Shown here piece after piece: positions 1 to 5,729 of a DNA stretch of 5,740 nt. The stretch comes from a bacterium (GTDB lineage: Bacteria; Desulfobacterota; Anaeroferrophillalia; Anaeroferrophillales; Tharpellaceae). The notes under the pieces are model-generated. The model was given only the letters and a program-made list of their open reading frames with translations, ran no database searches and was not told the DNA's origin. Numbering within the stretch: the first letter of the stretch is position 1; every line of letters begins with the position of its first letter. The translations under genes and the position numbers were made by a program. The DNA lies in NCBI GenBank assembly GCA_029935295.1, contig JAOZKP010000188.1:1-5740 (forward strand), in the 5' to 3' direction.

Positions 1-113
1 TCAAACTTGAACCGGAAGATAACGAGATTAAGCTCAATGTCTTAAAAGGCAGCGGCTCAATCTCCTCCCAGGCTCTCTCTCTTGATCCGGCAACTATGCT
101 GATTAAAGAATAA
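1..113 (+). CDS. C-terminal fragment of an unidentified protein
   Basis: An open frame enters from the left edge (first full codon at position 3) and ends at the TAA at 111-113, giving 36 residues that finish in ...DPATMLIKE. The peptide alternates polar and hydrophobic residues with Gly/Ser turns (LNVLKGSGSISSQALSL), as in beta-strand-rich envelope proteins, but it is too short to assign to a family. A strong intrinsic terminator 55 bp downstream supports this being the true end of a plus-strand gene. It is separated from the next gene by that terminator and about 240 bp of AT-rich DNA, so it is probably not in the same operon. Function unknown. Confidence 0.6.
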   Translation, partial: KLEPEDNEIKLNVLKGSGSISSQALSLDPATMLIKE

Positions 114-167
114 CATTACTCAATATAGACATCATTCAACTTTAGATGTCCGACACAATTAATAAGC

Positions 168-217
168 AACAATAAAAAAACCGACTCCGGATGGAGCCGG
201 TTTTTTTATTGTTTTTT
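168..217 (+). terminator. Rho-independent terminator, probably bidirectional
   Basis: A 21-bp inverted repeat (168-188 with 193-213) encloses a 4-base GGAT loop, with one mismatch (A184 opposite C197). The core is GC-rich (CCGACTCC / GGAGCCGG). It is flanked by a 7-A run on the left arm and a 7-T run on the right arm, with another T run at 212-217. The A and T tracts are symmetric, so the element could stop transcription from either side. It closes the gene ending at 113. Confidence 0.9.
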
Positions 218-456
218 CCCATTTATGAGTTATTCTGAATGTTTCACTCGACAATTCTGAGTGTTACAAATTTTTTTCATTTTTTGCAGTTTCCGGATAG
301 TCATTTATGGATGTCTATGGTAATTAAGATTAAATTAGTTTTCTTACAATTTTCAACCGACAGCTTAGGATTAGACAAAATCAACTAAAATGCATTTGTA
401 AAAAGTCACAGGATGGCCAAGTAAAAATTAAGCTAATATTTATCGGAGGAATAACA
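214..456. other. AT-rich intergenic leader of the five-gene operon
   Basis: About 240 bp without a credible gene. It should hold the promoter and control sites of the downstream operon. Visible elements are the direct repeat and dyad at 232-268 (listed separately), a T-rich run at 269-286, a short imperfect inverted repeat (ATAGTCAT at 297-304 with ATGTCTAT at 311-318), and a perfect 10-bp palindrome AAATGCATTT at 388-397. The best -10-like hexamer is TAAAAT at 386-391 (5 of 6 matches to TATAAT), but I find no good -35 at the right spacing, which would suit an activator-dependent promoter. A ribosome binding site, GGAGGA at 445-450, lies 6 nt before the ATG at 457. Confidence 0.5.
232..268. 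promoter_or_regulatory. Candidate operator: direct repeat with overlapping dyad
   Basis: ATTCTGAATGTT at 232-243 recurs as ATTCTGAGTGTT at 254-265 (11 of 12 identical), with start points 22 bp apart, about two helical turns. Overlapping this, TGTTTCACTC (240-249) and GAGTGTTACA (259-268) form an inverted repeat matching at 8 of 10 positions around a 9-base centre. Either arrangement could bind a dimeric regulator. Direct half-sites are typical of AraC-family proteins, and one is encoded at the far end of the window. The assignment to that regulator is a guess; only the repeats are seen. Confidence 0.35.
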
Positions 457-1218
457 ATGATAGTAAAACGACTTTTAAGAACAGCAATTCTGCTGACATT
501 CTGCTTTGTCAGCGGCAACGCCGGGGCAACTGACAGTAAAGCTCTCTTTATGGATATGGCCAGGACTTTATCGCAAGCACAACAGTTTTCGGTGATAATG
601 CATATGAGCTATGATGCAGTTCAGGATTCCGGCCAGAAGATTGAATTCAGTGAATTGCGTAAAGTAATTATCCAACGGCCCAACAATTTACGGGTAGATG
701 CGAAGCAGAGTGACGGCGATCAAAGCGAACTTGTATTCGACGGCAAAACGATTACGCTATTCAACAAGTCGGAAAATGTTTACTCTCTAACCGACTCCCC
801 CGGAAATGTTGATGCCGCAATTCGTTATGCGGGTGGAAAACTGGGTATCCGTATACCTCTGGCACGGATGCTGGTAACCAGCTTACCACAGGAGCTTGAA
901 AAAATGATTACCGAAGTAGAATATGTGGAAAAAGATACTCTCGGTGACCCGCTTGATCACATTGCGGTACGCTCTCAGGATATTGATCTGCAAGCCTGGA
1001 TTGCAGAAGATAAATTACCACGCCGAATAGTTCTGACATATAAAAATGCCCCCGGGCAACCGCAGTTCAGAGCTGAATTTACGGATTGGAACCTGGCTCC
1101 AAAAATCCCGGCAAACACTTTTAGCTTTACGCCGCCCAAAAGCGCTGAAAAAATTCCGACACTGCTACCGCAGTCACAATCACAGCCTGGACAAACCAAA
1201 AAAGGAGGTGCAAAATGA
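457..1218 (+). CDS. DUF2092 family periplasmic protein, LolA/LolB-like
   Basis: A 253-residue exported protein. Residues 1-24 form a type I signal peptide (basic MIVKRLLR, hydrophobic core, AGA before T25), so it should be periplasmic. The mature part fits DUF2092: an early helix (27-46); a strand-rich region with QRPNNLRVD at 73-81 and FDGKTITLFN at 94-103; a helix with basic and hydrophobic residues (120-150); and the C-terminal hallmark WIAEDKLPRRIVLTYK (181-196) followed by FTDWNLAPKIPANTFSFTPP (208-227). The family has no established biochemical role, but to my recollection it is classed near lipoprotein and lipid carriers of the LolA/LolB fold, so lipid or lipoprotein binding is a reasonable inference. 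The tail (231-253) is Gln/Ser/Lys-rich, and its KKGGAK end overlaps the next gene's ribosome binding site. The start is supported by GGAGGA 6 nt upstream. It is the first gene of the operon and overlaps the next by ATGA (1215-1218). Confidence 0.85.
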   Translation: MIVKRLLRTAILLTFCFVSGNAGATDSKALFMDMARTLSQAQQFSVIMHMSYDAVQDSGQKIEFSELRKVIIQRPNNLRVDAKQSDGDQSELVFDGKTITLFNKSENVYSLTDSPGNVDAAIRYAGGKLGIRIPLARMLVTSLPQELEKMITEVEYVEKDTLGDPLDHIAVRSQDIDLQAWIAEDKLPRRIVLTYKNAPGQPQFRAEFTDWNLAPKIPANTFSFTPPKSAEKIPTLLPQSQSQPGQTKKGGAK

Positions 1219-1913
1219 TCACCCGACCAAAATCATATCTACTTATCTTGGTGGTGGCATTTTTAACTGTAATTTTAGGCTCCGGAGAGCTTCTGGCCCG
1301 CCGTGGCGGGGGCCGTAGCAGAGGCGGAAGAAGCTTCTCTCGTTCAGGGGTTGCCCGTAGCGGCAGCATGAGTGGCAGAACCCGACCGCAGGCCCGGCCC
1401 TCTACCAGACCAACGACTCGACCTTCAACCCGACCAGCAGCAAAACCTCAAGCCCAAAATCGCAAGGCTACTAACGGTAGTCAACAGAACCGCCAGAAAT
1501 TGCAGGACCGCAAATCAAACTCAAAAGATCAGCCAGACCGTAAGTACAGCCAGGAAGATCGTCAGAAATGGCAGGATGAAAACCGTGAAGATCGGCAGCA
1601 GGCAATCAAAGATCGCCAGGAAGATCGGCAGGATTTCATTGAGGATGAAGCGTATGGCCATCACCATTATCATAATGACTGGTATGATGACGATGTGGTC
1701 GTCGGAGTGGTCATCGGTGCCACCGCAGTCGGCGTGGCCGCAGCTGCTGCCGCACCGCCGACAACGACCTACGTTACGACCCTGCCTTGCCAGACTGTAG
1801 CCATTGTCGCCAACGGAACTTCATATTATAATTGCGGCCCCACCTGGTACCAGAGAAGCTATGCCGGCAGCCAGATAACCTACATAATCACAAATGCTCC
1901 TCCGGGACATTGA
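1215..1913 (+). CDS. Exported Arg/Pro-rich low-complexity protein with two-Cys C-terminal module
   Basis: A 232-residue protein of unknown function. The start is secure: AAAGGAGGTG at 1201-1210 sits 4 nt before an ATG that overlaps the previous stop (ATGA), implying translational coupling. Residues 1-28 look like a signal peptide. The mature part is modular: Arg/Gly/Ser-rich (29-55), an RPSTRP-type repeat (57-78), a Gln/Asp/Arg/Lys-rich segment with EDRQ repeats that may form a charged helix (85-145), a His/Asp cluster HHHYHNDWYDDD (149-160), a Gly/Val/Ala hydrophobic stretch (161-180) that could be membrane-associated, and a compact C-terminal module (182-232) with Cys192 and Cys207, YYNCGPTWYQ and a YIITNAPPG ending. 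The C-terminal module resembles small domains I recall from uncharacterised proteins encoded next to DUF2092 genes (possibly DUF6515-like), but I cannot confirm the family. Metal binding by the His/Asp cluster and a disulfide between the cysteines are inferences. TGA and TAA stops are in tandem. Confidence 0.8.
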   Translation: MITRPKSYLLILVVAFLTVILGSGELLARRGGGRSRGGRSFSRSGVARSGSMSGRTRPQARPSTRPTTRPSTRPAAKPQAQNRKATNGSQQNRQKLQDRKSNSKDQPDRKYSQEDRQKWQDENREDRQQAIKDRQEDRQDFIEDEAYGHHHYHNDWYDDDVVVGVVIGATAVGVAAAAAAPPTTTYVTTLPCQTVAIVANGTSYYNCGPTWYQRSYAGSQITYIITNAPPGH

Positions 1914-1961
1914 TAAACTGTAATTGCAAAACTCTTTTAAACGTGTGAGGGAATATTAAAT

Positions 1962-3167
1962 TTGAAAACAGAAAAAAGGTTTTGTACGCTAATTATCAAA
2001 GTGCTGATAATTGGCTTATTACTGTCAGTTGCAGGCTGTGCCGGTGCGCCATCAAGAGTAAATCCGGTTCCAGCTGAACTCACTTCAAAAGTCGGAATAG
2101 AGGGTATTCCTGAAGCCCGGTTCTGGGGGGATGAGTGGCCCCGGTTTTCACTGCAGCGTTTTGCGACATTCACTGATGATGATTTCAAAAAATATTTTTC
2201 CGGGGTCTACAACAAACCCCATAGCTACCTGGCAATTTCCGGAGGCGGCGCCAACGGTGCTTTCGGAGCCGGACTTTTAGCTGGCTGGACCAAGGCCGGT
2301 ACCCGGCCTGAATTTACGATGGTAACCGGAGTCAGCACCGGTGCCCTGACCGCGCCCTTTGCCTTTCTCGGCCCCAAATACGATAAACTCCTCAAAGAGG
2401 TCTACACGACAACCTCAACCAAAGACATAATGAAAGAGCGTGGTGTCTTAAGTGCCATGTTCAGTGATTCAATGGCCGACACTGCCCCCCTGAAAAAACT
2501 GCTGGCTAAATACATAACTGCGGATGTAGTTGATGCGATTGCCAAAGAACATATCCGCGGCCGCCGGCTTTTTGTCGGAACTGTAAACCTTGATGCCGGA
2601 CGCTCCGTAATCTGGAACATCGGCGCCATTGCTGCCAGCAGTTTTCCCGGCAAACTTGACCTGATCCACGAAATCCTCCGGGCCTCAACCGCCATTCCCG
2701 TTGCTTTCCCGCCGGTGGCCATAACTGTCATAAATAACGGTAAAAAATATGAAGAGCTGCACGTTGACGGCGGTACCGGATCACAGGTATTTGTCTATCC
2801 GGCAGCGGCAGACTGGAAACTGATCACCCAACGATTGAAAGTCCAGGGAACCCCCAGTGTCTATGTTATCAGAAACTCTTTTCTGGAACCGGATTATATG
2901 GGTGTCAACCGGAGCCTGATGCCGATTGCCAGCCGCTCAATCGACTCATTGATCAGAACCCAGGGAATCGGCGATCTCTTCCAGATTTTCACCCTGTGTA
3001 AACGTGACGGCAACGACTTTAATCTTGCTTATATCCCAAACACGTTCACAGAAGAACCTCAAGAAGGTTTTGACCCGGTCTATATGAAAGATCTCTATGA
3101 CCTCGGCTACCAGATGGCTCTTAAGGGGTATCCCTGGAGCAAAGCACCACCTGATTATCATAAATGA
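1962..3167 (+). CDS. Patatin-like phospholipase, lipoprotein
   Basis: A 401-residue predicted lipid acyl hydrolase. A lipoprotein signal (residues 1-25) ends in the lipobox VAGC with Cys26 as the acylation site. Ala follows the Cys, with no Asp at +2 to retain it in the inner membrane, so the outer membrane is likely. The patatin signature is complete: a Gly-rich oxyanion-hole loop SGGGANGAFG (93-102), the nucleophile elbow GVSTG with Ser125 (123-127), the conserved ASTAIPVAFPPV stretch (241-252), and the DGG motif with catalytic Asp269 (269-271). Patatins hydrolyse fatty acyl esters of phospholipids with a Ser-Asp dyad; the natural substrate here is unknown. The start is TTG: the frame has a stop at 1938-1940 and no ATG or GTG before the signal peptide, and TGAGGGA (1946-1952) lies 9 nt upstream. 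It begins 48 nt after the previous gene, probably in the same operon. Confidence 0.93.
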   Translation: MKTEKRFCTLIIKVLIIGLLLSVAGCAGAPSRVNPVPAELTSKVGIEGIPEARFWGDEWPRFSLQRFATFTDDDFKKYFSGVYNKPHSYLAISGGGANGAFGAGLLAGWTKAGTRPEFTMVTGVSTGALTAPFAFLGPKYDKLLKEVYTTTSTKDIMKERGVLSAMFSDSMADTAPLKKLLAKYITADVVDAIAKEHIRGRRLFVGTVNLDAGRSVIWNIGAIAASSFPGKLDLIHEILRASTAIPVAFPPVAITVINNGKKYEELHVDGGTGSQVFVYPAAADWKLITQRLKVQGTPSVYVIRNSFLEPDYMGVNRSLMPIASRSIDSLIRTQGIGDLFQIFTLCKRDGNDFNLAYIPNTFTEEPQEGFDPVYMKDLYDLGYQMALKGYPWSKAPPDYHK

Positions 3168-3219
3168 AAAAACAATCACGCGTCATTTTTGACCAGCAAA
3201 CTTACAAAAGGATAAAATC

Positions 3220-3882
3220 ATGAAAAAAACCTGTAAATTTTTAATTGTCGGCTGCTCTCTTTTTCTTTTAACGGGCTTACAATTGACCGGTTTTCACAGC
3301 AGTGCGATTGCTGATGAAGATTTCATTGCGGCCCAACAAGAAGATGAGTTCAAAGAACTTACCCCAGCCGAGCTTGAAAGCAAGCGCCAGGAAATTTTGA
3401 GTATGGCGGAAGCGACCCTTACACGCCTATATAAAGAGCACCCGAAAGCCAAAGATGAGATAAAAGATGCCTACGGCTATGGCGTTTTCGAAGGGAATTC
3501 GGTCAATCTGATAATGTATGTCGCGGGTAAAGGGGTGGGTGTTGTTTACGACAACAAAACCCAGACCCCAATTTATATGGATGCCATCAGGCTGGGAACC
3601 GGCCCCGGTGTCGGGTTCAAATCACTGCATTTCGTCCTGATTTTCAATAATGAACTTGTCTTCGACCAATTTACAACTATTGGCTTACAGGTTAGTGCCT
3701 CGGGCGACGCGGCCCTTAAAATTGCCGGCAAAGGAGCCGAAATCGGAGAAGCAATATCTCTGGTTCCGGGAGTATCAGCCTATCAGCTCATTAATACAGG
3801 CCTGCTTGTTCAAGCGAACTGGGGCGCAACTGAGTTCCTTAAAAACCCGGCTCTAAACAAAAAACAAGCTGGTGAAAAATAA
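3220..3882 (+). CDS. Exported SYLF (YSC84-type) domain protein
   Basis: A 220-residue predicted periplasmic or membrane-associated protein. The N-terminus is a long signal peptide with cleavage likely after AIA (29-31). An acidic linker with a short helix (32-60) precedes a SYLF-type domain (about 60-207): the entry helix AEATLTRLYKEHPKAK (63-78), YGYGVF (85-90), a Gly-rich turn AGKGVGVVYD (102-111), LGTGPGVGFKSLHFVLIFNN (125-144), and a Gly/Ala-rich stretch ending in a strand at 190-201. In eukaryotes SYLF domains bind phosphoinositides and bundle actin; many bacterial members are exported and uncharacterised, so lipid binding is a family-based inference. AAAAGGAT (3206-3213) precedes the ATG. 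It lies 52 nt after the phospholipase and 10 nt before the barrel gene, consistent with one transcript. The match is divergent but recognisable. Confidence 0.8.
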   Translation: MKKTCKFLIVGCSLFLLTGLQLTGFHSSAIADEDFIAAQQEDEFKELTPAELESKRQEILSMAEATLTRLYKEHPKAKDEIKDAYGYGVFEGNSVNLIMYVAGKGVGVVYDNKTQTPIYMDAIRLGTGPGVGFKSLHFVLIFNNELVFDQFTTIGLQVSASGDAALKIAGKGAEIGEAISLVPGVSAYQLINTGLLVQANWGATEFLKNPALNKKQAGEK

Positions 3883-3892
3883 AGAAGATTTA

Positions 3893-4666
3893 ATGAAAAA
3901 ACTCATCTTAGTCATGATGGTAATATTGCTGGGCTGTGGAATGGCTCAGGCAACTGACGTAAGCATCGGCACCGATGTGGCCAGCGCCTATGTCTTTCGC
4001 GGAAGCACTGTAAACGACGGGCTGGTTATCCAGCCCTACGCGATAGCCACCGGTTTCCCGATTCCCGAAAAATACGGCACGGTCACGATCGGTTCCTGGG
4101 CAAATTATGACATCGGTGACTACGGAGACACACTCGATAACAATAAATTTTCCGAGGTTGACCTGTTTGTATACTACGCCCTGCCGGTCAGCCTGCTGGA
4201 TGTTATTGTCGGTTATACTGAATGCATTTATCCGGACAGCGAAGTAACCAATGATCGTGAGTTAAACTTAAGTCTCAGCAAAGGGATTGGTGAAACCGGG
4301 ATTACACCCTATTTCAAAGCTTATTATGGTATCTATGGTGGACTTGACGGCATCTCCTACCTGCAGGGAGGGATCGGATACAAGATACCGGTAACGAAGA
4401 TTTTGTCATTGGCTGCTGATGCGGGAGTGGGTTATACGGCCGGCAGTGTCGAGAGAGGCTTCAACGATGTTACCGGTTCACTTACAGCGATCTACGCGTT
4501 AACCGCAAACCTGAACCTCAAAGCATCCATTACATATCTCGCTGAACTGGATGCCCTTGATGCTGACACGCGCTGCTACGGTAATATCGGCATCAGCTAC
4601 AACTTTTCCCGAAAACCCCTTAAGTATGGGCGTTATCTTTCCGACTCTTTGCGACGGTTACGCTAG
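3893..4666 (+). CDS. TorF/TIGR02001-type outer-membrane beta-barrel protein with abnormal C-terminal extension
   Basis: A 257-residue predicted outer-membrane barrel. Residues 1-20 are a type I signal peptide ending in AQA. The mature start, VSIGTDVASAYVFRGSTVND (23-42), is the typical first-strand motif of the TorF/TIGR02001 putative porin family, and amphipathic, aromatic-rich strands follow to GNIGISYNF (230-238). Barrels of this kind normally end at that terminal Phe. Here the frame continues for 19 residues (SRKPLKYGRY..., 239-257), Arg/Lys-rich and unlike a barrel strand, and it overlaps the convergent araC gene by 47 bp, so the native stop has probably been lost. I chose ATG 3893 over the in-frame GTG at 3872 because AAAGAAGA (3881-3888) lies just upstream and the signal peptide starts there; the GTG has no ribosome binding site and lies inside the preceding gene. 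Possible roles are a channel for small solutes or partnership with the neighbouring lipid-related proteins; neither is shown. Confidence 0.85.
   Translation: MKKLILVMMVILLGCGMAQATDVSIGTDVASAYVFRGSTVNDGLVIQPYAIATGFPIPEKYGTVTIGSWANYDIGDYGDTLDNNKFSEVDLFVYYALPVSLLDVIVGYTECIYPDSEVTNDRELNLSLSKGIGETGITPYFKAYYGIYGGLDGISYLQGGIGYKIPVTKILSLAADAGVGYTAGSVERGFNDVTGSLTAIYALTANLNLKASITYLAELDALDADTRCYGNIGISYNFSRKPLKYGRYLSDSLRRLR
4620..4666. other. Tail-to-tail overlap of barrel gene and araC
   Basis: The plus-strand barrel frame stops with TAG at 4664-4666 and the minus-strand araC frame stops with TAA, read as TTA at 4620-4622, so the coding ends overlap by 47 bp. I see no hairpin with a T run in or just beyond either end. 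Both transcripts would therefore run into each other as antisense RNA unless stopped by Rho or by polymerase collision. Confidence 0.8.
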
Positions 4667-5591
4667 GCAATTCCGCGAACAGTTCTTTGTATTGCTGCGA
4701 AAAACGCCCGAGATGATTAAATCCCAAGTCCATAGCAACATCGGTTAAAGTTCTGTGCTGAGATAGATTTCTAAGCTGCCGGCGAACAGCATTCAGAGCT
4801 ACCATCCGGGCATAGTGACCGGGACTGCTACCGTAGCGTTCCTTAAACCCCTGGTGGAGTGTGCGGGATGAACATCCTACAAGGTTGCACAATTGCTCAA
4901 TAGTCAATCGGTGCGACAGGTTTTTCATGATGACCTGCTCAGCTTTCCAGGCGATTGCCCGGCGGTCGGGAATTTTAACATCAGTCCCGGACGGAGGACG
5001 GATGGAGAGCAGCAACTGTTCGATAATCTGTTTCTCTATCAATTGCTGTTGCCAGACCAACAGAGGTTCAGCCCGATTTCCAAGCTTACTCATGCAAGTT
5101 GTCACCGATTGCGCCAGCCGCCGCTGATCCCGATATCTGATACCCACTCTTTGCTGCTGCACCAATGAGGCATAGGGCTGACCCGTAAGTTGAACCGCCT
5201 CGCGGTTGAGTAAATCAGCATCGACGGCAATGCTGACATAGTTTATGCCGCCGGATGAATTGGTTTCATAATTCTCCCCCGAAATCGCGGCCGGACACTC
5301 ATCTTTATCAACCATTCTCCCGCAATAATAGAGAGGAGAAGAATCCAGAATAAGCGGCAGGGTGATTACATTTGTACCATAAGGAGTGAGGCCCCGTTCC
5401 AGAACACCGACAAGATGACTCACATTACTTAACTGAATATTTTGTGTGTGGATCATTTCCACACCGATTTCATAGCTCCCCGAAGCCAACTGGGAATGCT
5501 CAACATCCCAGCCGACACACTGCTCCCGAAAATCATCGGAGTCATGACAGGTAAAATTCACATTTAATATCGGATCAAAACAGGAGGACAT
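4620..5591 (-). CDS. AraC-family transcriptional regulator, EutR-like architecture
   Basis: A 323-residue cytoplasmic DNA-binding regulator. The C-terminal third is a standard AraC domain with two helix-turn-helix motifs: LTIEQLCNLVGCSSRTLHQG (229-248), and TLTDVAMDLGFNHLGRFSQQ (281-300) leading to the conserved FAELPS (305-310). The N-terminal half (about 15-200) has the layout of EutR-like regulators: a DFREQCVGW segment (20-28), an LASGSYEIGVEMI strand pair (35-47), LERGLTPYGTNVITLPL (64-80) and a CGR motif (90-92), suggesting a cupin-like ligand-sensing domain of unknown ligand. The ATG at 5591 is the only plausible start: no ATG, GTG or TTG occurs in frame before the upstream stop (5667-5669). 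The ribosome binding site is weak, which may keep levels low. It is convergent with the envelope operon and may control it, but targets cannot be read from the sequence. The end (VTVAKSRKDNAHT) is only slightly longer than usual. Confidence 0.93.
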   Translation of the reverse strand: MSSCFDPILNVNFTCHDSDDFREQCVGWDVEHSQLASGSYEIGVEMIHTQNIQLSNVSHLVGVLERGLTPYGTNVITLPLILDSSPLYYCGRMVDKDECPAAISGENYETNSSGGINYVSIAVDADLLNREAVQLTGQPYASLVQQQRVGIRYRDQRRLAQSVTTCMSKLGNRAEPLLVWQQQLIEKQIIEQLLLSIRPPSGTDVKIPDRRAIAWKAEQVIMKNLSHRLTIEQLCNLVGCSSRTLHQGFKERYGSSPGHYARMVALNAVRRQLRNLSQHRTLTDVAMDLGFNHLGRFSQQYKELFAELPSVTVAKSRKDNAHT

Positions 5592-5678
5592 AAAAAGTTT
5601 CAGCTTAAGTTTTCTAACATTTCTACTGCAACGGGCGAGTCCCGCAAGTTGAACAATCCTTACATTTCAATATTGGCG

Positions 5679-5707
5679 ACCCTATTACTATGTTTATTCT
5701 TTGTCAA
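5679..5707 (-). promoter_or_regulatory. Candidate sigma-70 promoter for araC (proximal)
   Basis: On the minus strand a perfect -35 box TTGACA (plus 5702-5707) is followed after 17 bp by TAGGGT (plus 5679-5684), a poor -10 with only 3 of 6 matches. The element overlaps a perfect 6-bp inverted repeat, CCTATT (5681-5686) with AATAGG (5706-5711), which could be an operator for autoregulation. A weak -10 with an ideal -35 would suit regulated expression. Confidence 0.35.
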
Positions 5708-5723
5708 TAGGTATTACCCCCCC

Positions 5724-5729
5724 ATTATA
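5724..5729 (-). promoter_or_regulatory. Alternative -10 box for araC (distal)
   Basis: The minus strand reads TATAAT here, a perfect -10 hexamer, directly followed by a run of seven G. Its -35 partner would lie near 5747-5752, beyond the window, so it cannot be judged. If used, the transcript would begin near the G run and carry an untranslated leader of over 100 nt. Confidence 0.3.

Noticed and set aside
1372..1800. A 142-codon plus-strand open frame inside the Arg/Pro-rich gene
   Set aside because: It is a shadow frame of a repetitive gene, with no ribosome binding site or recognisable domain; its composition follows from the repeats in the real frame.
2402..2731. Minus-strand open frame of 109 codons within the patatin gene
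   Set aside because: It is antisense to the conserved patatin core, which has clear motifs, and has no start signals or recognisable features.
3168..3196. Possible hairpin around ACGCGT between the patatin and SYLF genes
   Set aside because: The arms pair only partly (a short palindrome with A/T flanks), with no GC-rich stem followed by a T run, so it is not a convincing terminator.
3220..3260. IVGC (residues 9-12) of the SYLF protein as a lipobox
   Set aside because: Only 11 residues precede the Cys, too short for a lipoprotein signal, and the hydrophobic stretch continues well past it to an AIA cleavage site.
3872..3892. In-frame GTG start giving a 7-residue longer barrel protein
   Set aside because: It lies inside the preceding gene, has no ribosome binding site, and would put charged residues ahead of a complete signal peptide that starts at ATG 3893.
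3893..3940. LLGC (residues 12-15) of the barrel protein as a lipobox
   Set aside because: Leu at the -2 position is atypical, and an AQA signal peptidase I site follows directly before a classic barrel start; barrels of this family are not lipoproteins.
4861..5168. Overlapping plus-strand open frames within araC
   Set aside because: They lie antisense to the well-supported regulator and look like chance frames without ribosome binding sites or motifs.
5582..5588. AGGAGGA on the plus strand near the araC start, like a ribosome binding site
   Set aside because: No plus-strand ATG or extended coding frame follows at proper spacing; it is codons 2-4 of araC read in reverse.
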